A stretch of 64,000 bases of DNA. Origin: Archegozetes longisetosus. Its lineage: Eukaryota; Arthropoda; Arachnida; Sarcoptiformes; Trhypochthoniidae. The notes under the pieces were generated by a model. It saw nothing but the letters and a program-made list of their open reading frames with translations. It was not told the DNA's origin and did not search any database. The stretch is taken from positions 17,267,794-17,331,793 of the forward strand of contig JAEMBT020000009.1 in the NCBI GenBank assembly GCA_018873245.2, read 5' to 3'. Below are positions 58,386 to 64,000 of the stretch, one piece after another. The stretch's first letter is position 1; each line of letters starts with the position of its first letter. Both the position numbers and the translations under genes were made by a program.

Positions 58386-60021
58386 TAGTTTAAACTTTCT
58401 TATCATTGAAAACCTTAATCTTTTAAATAGATAAATATCAATTATATAACTTCTAATAGTCTATTAATAATCATCTTTTCAAAAATGGGGGTTTCAATGA
58501 CGAGAAAGTTTAAACTATAAGCAATTAGATTTTAATTATTGATCTCAAAATTATTTAATTGAGACTAAGTAACTGTTGGTTTTCAGTTGACGAGCATATG
58601 TTAGCTTATTTATGTCTTTTCACCTTTTTAAAGCTATTAAGATAGGCTATTCTTTGACTAACGCCTTGATCTCATCTGTCTTATATTTAATATGAATTAC
58701 TTAGTATGAAATCATTAGTGAAAGCTTAAAACATCTATTCTTTGAGATTCATTAATGATGTTTTTATTTACAAAGCTAAAATTTCTTCGAAGTCAAGACA
58801 TAGCTTTCGATCAAGCTTTCATTCAGTGGAACAATCCAGGATAGTCATCTGGTATCGTCAATAAAACAATATTAGAAATATTCAGTAATTCTCTATGAAC
58901 AGTTAGTCATGTTCTTCAAGTCAAATTATATATTGATTATCTTTTTGTTATTCTATGAAATACATTTCTTCAAAAATTATATTATTATTTAAGTAGTAAA
59001 TGTCAACATTTTTGCGAAATGTATTATTTATACAATCAAAGGAAGTTAACATATTTCAATTGATTAAGAACCTAAGTATTTTTGACACCATATTGTATCT
59101 CGCCATATATAAATGATGTTTTTCTTTCCTTAGATGAGACAAAATAATAGTTTTGATAATTCTCGTGAGACATCATTCATATTCTTGAGGCGCTCTATTT
59201 AGCAAAAGCTTAAGCGGTAGCCTTGTCAATAATGTGATAAAAGCAAAAGCAAACATTCAATTAATTTAATAATCATTGAATACTTGATTTACGGACTGAT
59301 GCAAATTTTTGTTATTGAACTTATAAAACAGAATTATTTCAATGACAAATGAATATGTTATTTTTATAATTAGTTTCAATTATTTCATAAGAAATTGATT
59401 TCTCCTAAAAGCTTTTCACTTCAACTCCATAAGTCTCTGTTCATAGAAATAATTAAAAGATAACAATTTTTAGACTCAAGTAGAATTAAATAAATAATTG
59501 TAACGTAGGTTTGTGCTATTAGAAATATTTATTTTAATAATAATATATGTAAAGGTAATGTGTTTTACAAGTCTTGAATTTATTTTGTACTTTGCAGTTT
59601 ACTCTAAGCTCTCTAACTTATTTGGAGTAAACAGGTGAAAAGTTTTAACTATTAACCTTATAGAGATTGAAGCGACGGATTAAAATATTTAGAGTCGCCA
59701 GAAGTCTTATCTTTCTGATCGATGACACTTTTATTGTATTTTCATACCATATATACAAATAAAAATCTGATTTCAGTTTCAGTTTAAAGAGAGAACACGA
59801 GTAGTTAACTCGATATAAAAAACTATCTTTTAAAAGAAAGATCGTAAACTTTACATATACTATGCATTAAATAAGGAAACTACAATAGATTGAATATATA
59901 CTTTAGTGTAAGTCACGAAAAGGCTTTGCTAATACAAGAGTATTAGTTTTAAGATGATTGGTGAAAATTTTGATGAAAAAACAGCATAAATCCTTACCAT
60001 CTGAAGACCACTAAAAAGTTC
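58386..60021. other. intergenic, no gene seen
   Basis: Nothing recognised except weak similarity of 59150-59220 to 36830-36900 (shared TTCTC[AG]TGAGACATCATT). Confidence 0.4.
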
Positions 60022-60965
60022 GTGAACAGTAATTCAGCTTAAAGAATGAGCATTATTAAATGGAACAGTTTTAAAAATTTAATATTTAATTTTTGAAGAT
60101 TAAGTTTTCAAATACAACCAATGCTAATCAAAGACCAGATGCTAGACAATCAAAATGTATCAATAAATCAACGACTCAACGCTTTGATCGGCAGCAATTC
60201 TGATTCTTGTCAAGATGTATCTCATATAGTTTTGGTACATCGATGGACTGATCCTTGAGCTTTTCTTGATTCTAAGTTTAAGTTTTGGGGTGGATTATCG
60301 GACTACATATCGGATTATCAAAAGAGTGGATAATAATTTGCCATTAAAAAGGACTAAAGGTCAAGGACGTAAAGCGGTAAAAATGCTCAAAAACAAGATC
60401 GAAAACTTTGTTGCGTTTTTTAACGGCTGTATTGGTGTTAAACAGAGAAAAGTGGCAAAAAAGTTTAAAATATGCCAAACACGTGTCGCAAAACTAATCA
60501 AATTTTACCGAGTGAAGCGATGGAAGCGCTATTTGATTTGGTCTAACTTGGCTTCCAGTCATTATACAAATGAAATTCTCAAAGCATACAATGAACACAA
60601 ATGAAGTTTGTTCACGAGGGTATGAATCCACCAAACGTTTTCCAATTGAGATCAACTGAAGATTTATGGGCATAAATAAAAGAAGGGTGTACGAAAACGA
60701 CTGGTCCACTGGCCCCATCCCAAAGCTTAAACTTAAAATCAAGAAAAGCTCCGAGGAATCAGTCCACCGATGTGCCAAAGCTATATGAGGGGCATCTTGA
60801 CAAGAATCAGAATTGCTGCCGATCGAGACGTTGACTCATTGATTTATTGATACATCTTGATTGTCTAGCATCTAGTGTTTGATTAGTATTAGTTGTATTT
60901 GAAAACTTAATCTTCAAAAATTAAATATTAAAATATAAAAACTGTCTCATTAAATAGTGTTCACA
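60022..60965 (+). mobile_element. Tc1/mariner-type deletion derivative with about 245-bp TIRs
   Basis: Long inverted repeats run from about 60022 to 60296 and 60712 to 60965. Matched blocks include GCAGCAATTCTGATTCTTGT, TCTTGATTnTAAGTTTAAG and the outer GTGAACA. The left arm carries about 20 extra bp near its outer end. The TIRs extend into the start of the transposase frame. The internal 415 bp encode a fused N- and C-terminal transposase remnant. Confidence 0.75.
60266..60750 (+). pseudogene. Tc1/mariner-type transposase, HTH joined to C-terminus
   Basis: The main frame (60266-60604, 112 codons, no ATG at its start) begins near VDYRTTYRIIKRVDN. It continues with the basic RTKGQGRKAVKML and the second HTH (IGVKQRKVAKKFKICQTRV). 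It then jumps directly to IWSNLASSHYTNEILKAYNE, the block around the second catalytic aspartate (family WPDLASSHY; here D is N). After a frameshift the plus strand continues KFVHEGMNPPNVFQLRSTED and LWA, the region of the third acidic residue, then a stop. The first catalytic aspartate region is deleted, so it cannot transpose. The DNA-binding half is intact and could, if expressed, bind TIRs of relatives. Confidence 0.75.
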
Positions 60966-62039
60966 CGTTATTCTAAAATGATGAATAGAGTTGCCAATTT
61001 ATTGTGATCCCGAACATTTTTCTAGTAAGTAGAAACCGAACGAGAGCTTTAAATCTTAGCCGATCTATGACTGTAGACTCTAAGCTCAAAGTTTTTTTCC
61101 TAACTTTTCATATTTTTAGCACAACTTATTTCTTATGCAACGTTCACTGTCAAAGTCGCAACAAATTGGTAGCTCTAGTGATGAATAAAAACGTATTTGT
61201 CTAGGCATTTTTCACATGTTTATCAATCAAATACTTTACCCTGAATGTCAACTATCACAGATGGCACTTAATCTAGCTAATGACAATTAAACAAAAATGA
61301 TAAATCTAAGGAATAATTGTTAAGTAATGTGAGTACTATTTGGAGAACTATAAATAGATCGAAACCTGCAGTTGATTCCTGGCTCAAGCACTGCGCACAA
61401 TCTAAAGTATTACCTACATGAATAAATATTCAATATTGAATGAAGAGGTTTGAGGAATTATAGGTACGAGGTATCTTTGCCGCTAACTGCTCATTACTGA
61501 ACCGAATGATTTCAACTAGAAAACTGACCAGCTTTTTAAACTTATATACATGGTATCGTGTGTGTATTTAAATAACAGTAATATCTAGAAGCTACTTCCT
61601 ATGTTAATTTATCATAAAGTTACGAAAATTCTTATAACCCTGCTCAGACTTCTCATATAGAGTTGAGGTTGGCACTTTTAGGCTCCTCAGAAGATAAGCT
61701 TTACATCGGTACATAAATTACCTGATTCAGTTGGGGTAACGAATTGTTACACCTTTACTTGAAAAGTTTCTTCAAAATTCAATTTAAAATTTTCTCAATA
61801 TTTATTTTAAGGTCATCGAGAATCAATTAGAGATGCAATAAAAATCATAAAATTTAAATTTTCTCCCAATACTGAATATTTATTCAAGCCAGTAATAATT
61901 TTAATTGTGTCGGTCTATTGATCCAGACCTCTTGAAAGTGCAAAAGAAATAATAAACAGAATAAAAATGGAGTGTTGTCATCAAACTACAATAAATATCT
62001 TTTTTTGTGGTTTGAAGTTACAAAAAGCGCTAATTAAGC
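60966..62039. other. intergenic, no gene seen
   Basis: Nothing recognised. Confidence 0.45.
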
Positions 62040-62875
62040 TAAAAGCTAAAAGCTTATGGAAGGTAGACTTGAATTTTGCAAAGAACACAAGACTATTAAT
62101 GAGTAAGAAAATGTAGTCATTACAGGCATAAAAAAAGCTTGGAATCAGAACTTAACTTTTAAAGGCTTAGGAATCTTAAATTCTTAATTATTCTAAAATT
62201 AAAATTTCTAAAAATAAATGAGAAAATTTCAATAATACTTAAATGGTGAGATTATGGTTGTTTCACCAATCAGAAAGTTTCAGCTATGAGTCTCGACATA
62301 GTCGATAAAAGAAATCGATTTTCAGTTAATATTAATGCATAGATCTGTAAATATGGTTTCAGAGGAATAATTCCTGTAAATTCTGATTTTAATAATGAAA
62401 ATTATCGAGTTTTATTTAAAGAAATTATGCCTTCAATAATTAAAAGGTTTGGTCAAAATTCTACCATTTTCACTCATGACAATGCGCAAATATACAAGCC
62501 AAATATTGTTAAAAGCTATCTATAAAATCACGAAAAAATTCGCTTGGTAGATCAGTCCACAAAATTTTAGATTCGAATTCCATAGAAAATAAGCAATCGC
62601 AATTGCAAGCAATGGTTTCAGAACTAATAGAAAAGTTGGAGAGCCCCAGAATCTCGATCAACTTAGGAAGTATATTTTAATTAATTGGAAATAACTCGAA
62701 AAATTAAATTATATAATTAAATGACTAAAGAAGTTAATTCAGTTGTATAAAAATTTTAATGGATCTAAACGTTAAATTTTAACTTAATTGTATGTAGTTT
62801 ATTTTATATTTGTTATCAATTTATTAATTCGAAGAAAAACTTAAATCACTAAAAATCTCAACTTATTTCCAAACA
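62040..62875 (+). pseudogene. Tc1-like transposase, heavily decayed
   Basis: Plus-strand fragments follow Tc1 order. MEGRLEFCKEHKTINE (about 62056-62105) is the block before the first aspartate. ICKYGFRGIIPVNSDFNNEN then leads into a stretch containing IMPSIIKRFGQNSTIFTHDN (about 62345-62485), whose HDNA is the second aspartate motif. SIENKQSQLQAMVSELIEKL (about 62575-62635) covers the third acidic residue and the following helix. Many stops and shifts interrupt it. A likely right terminus, ending CTTATTTCCAAACACCTTTA (to about 62882), was seen, but no matching left end. Confidence 0.6.
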
Positions 62876-62882
62876 CCTTTAT

Positions 62883-64000
62883 AGAAGTTAAATAAATAAA
62901 ATTGTAACGAGAATTCATTAATTCATTTTGCTGTTCACAAGTCATTAATAATAGTCATTCACTTTAAACATTCTCTAAATTCATGTTCTCAATAACGATT
63001 AGACTCTAAAATTGAGATTTTTGCACATTCCTATACATAAAAGTTATATCTATATTTTATTTACATTAATAATGTAGTTCTCTATTTTAACTCATAGCCG
63101 TCTACATTGCTGCCTGTTTCATCTGACAAGAAGGCTTAATTCTAAAGTACATAAAGGTAGGCGAGCCAGAAAAATTGCTATAGTCGACTTTCTCCATTCA
63201 TTTAACAAACTTTCTTTTAGCATAAAATCCTTATTGAGTCATTAATTTTGATTACCTTTAGTTGACATTCAACTAACTGCAAGTAAAATATCTTCAATGT
63301 AAATTAAAATTTGATGCTTATTTAAAGTAAAGTAATTAAGTAAGTAACTTCTTGTAAGATAAATAGCCTATGAGCTAAATAAAGAGCACCCGACGAATAA
63401 AATAGCAAAAATACCGAACTTCTCAAAAGAGTGTGAGTATACAATGAATAGTTAGTTCTGATAAGACTTCGATTTTTGTTAATCTTCATAAATCACATTT
63501 TGATTCTTCTAAAATCTAAGTATTAATCTTTACGACTTTATAATTTATATCCCATACGACTCATTTTCTATACAATCAAAATCATCTTTTTGTTCCCGAT
63601 AATTTTGTGAATCAAATCATTGGTTAATCATGACTTTAATTGACATTCAATTAAATATAACAACTGATGAATATCTTTATACAAAATTTGTCATTAGTTT
63701 GTACTATTAAAATATTTAGTTCATAGTATTAAAGCAAAAATGCTTTGGATTGAATAAAGAATGACTGACTTTAGTTTTCAGTGATTTGGAGTATTACCTG
63801 TATAATCGTAAATATTACTATTTAGCTTTTTGTAGATTCAAATGTGATAAAAGTTTAATAAAGATTTAAATCTTATTAAACTGACTATTCAGTGATAACT
63901 CACACTCTAATGAGAAGAGTTGCAAAATTAAGTCATAATAAATTTTATCGTATATAAAGTGTTTGCTTTTCAGATTTTAAACTTTAATGATAAAAATCAC
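62883..64000. other. intergenic to window end, no gene seen
   Basis: AT-rich, nothing recognised. Confidence 0.45.

Noticed and set aside
60494..60778. 94-codon minus-strand frame
   Set aside because: Antisense of the transposase remnant and of the duplicated TIR copy of its own start.
1..64000. tRNA, rRNA, CRISPR and bacterial operon features
   Set aside because: None seen; no tRNA cloverleaf or rRNA signature was recognised and the genome context is eukaryotic.

Overview
The window is AT-rich (very roughly 70% A+T by eye), gene-poor animal nuclear DNA. The evidence is spliced genes with GT-AG introns of 79-87 bp, class A neuropeptide-type GPCRs, and many Tc1/mariner, pogo, hAT and piggyBac-like DNA transposon remnants plus one LINE tail. 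There are no bacterial features such as operons, ribosome binding sites or rRNA/tRNA genes. The phylum cannot be fixed from sequence alone; a compact-intron, AT-rich invertebrate (for example a rotifer/acanthocephalan, flatworm or mite type genome) would fit.

Only two intact protein-coding genes are supported, and they are paralogues. Each has three exons: 11243-12552 (+, 380 aa) and 41589-42900 (+, 381 aa). Both encode a seven-helix receptor whose TM7 region (HWFAMSSVCYNPFIYC) resembles the NPY/RYamide/GPR83 group. They lie in direct copies of a segment of about 2.1 kb (10507-12620 and 40862-42965), 30 kb apart. Promoter, TATA motif, introns and transmembrane core are nearly identical. The extracellular N-terminus has a dense block of almost entirely amino-acid-changing differences. 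Both have HRW where DRY is expected.

The rest is mobile-element debris. Elements with recognisable transposase coding are: Tc1-like (3119-4090 and 62040-62875), a deletion derivative with long TIRs (60022-60965), mariner N-terminus only (46339-46751), Tc1/mariner C-terminus only (38507-39004, 43505-44078, 44200-44490), hAT (25690-26990, 30873-31222, 32090-32547) and a LINE 3' end (15277-15780). Non-autonomous elements with TIRs and target-site duplications include a piggyBac-like MITE (181-641), hAT MITEs with 8-bp duplications (3150-3254, 30873-31222, 32090-32547), two copies of a pogo-like MITE (27382-27837, 46876-47256) and many TA-flanked MITEs. At least ten long-armed foldbacks (arms roughly 90-370 bp) are spread over the window. 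They are densest at 29.2-31.7 kb and 45.1-49.1 kb.

No new enzymatic or defence system is visible. The most notable observations are the receptor pair with its localised N-terminal divergence and the density of long inverted-repeat elements, which could be sources of hairpin RNA. All counts and alignments were made by eye.
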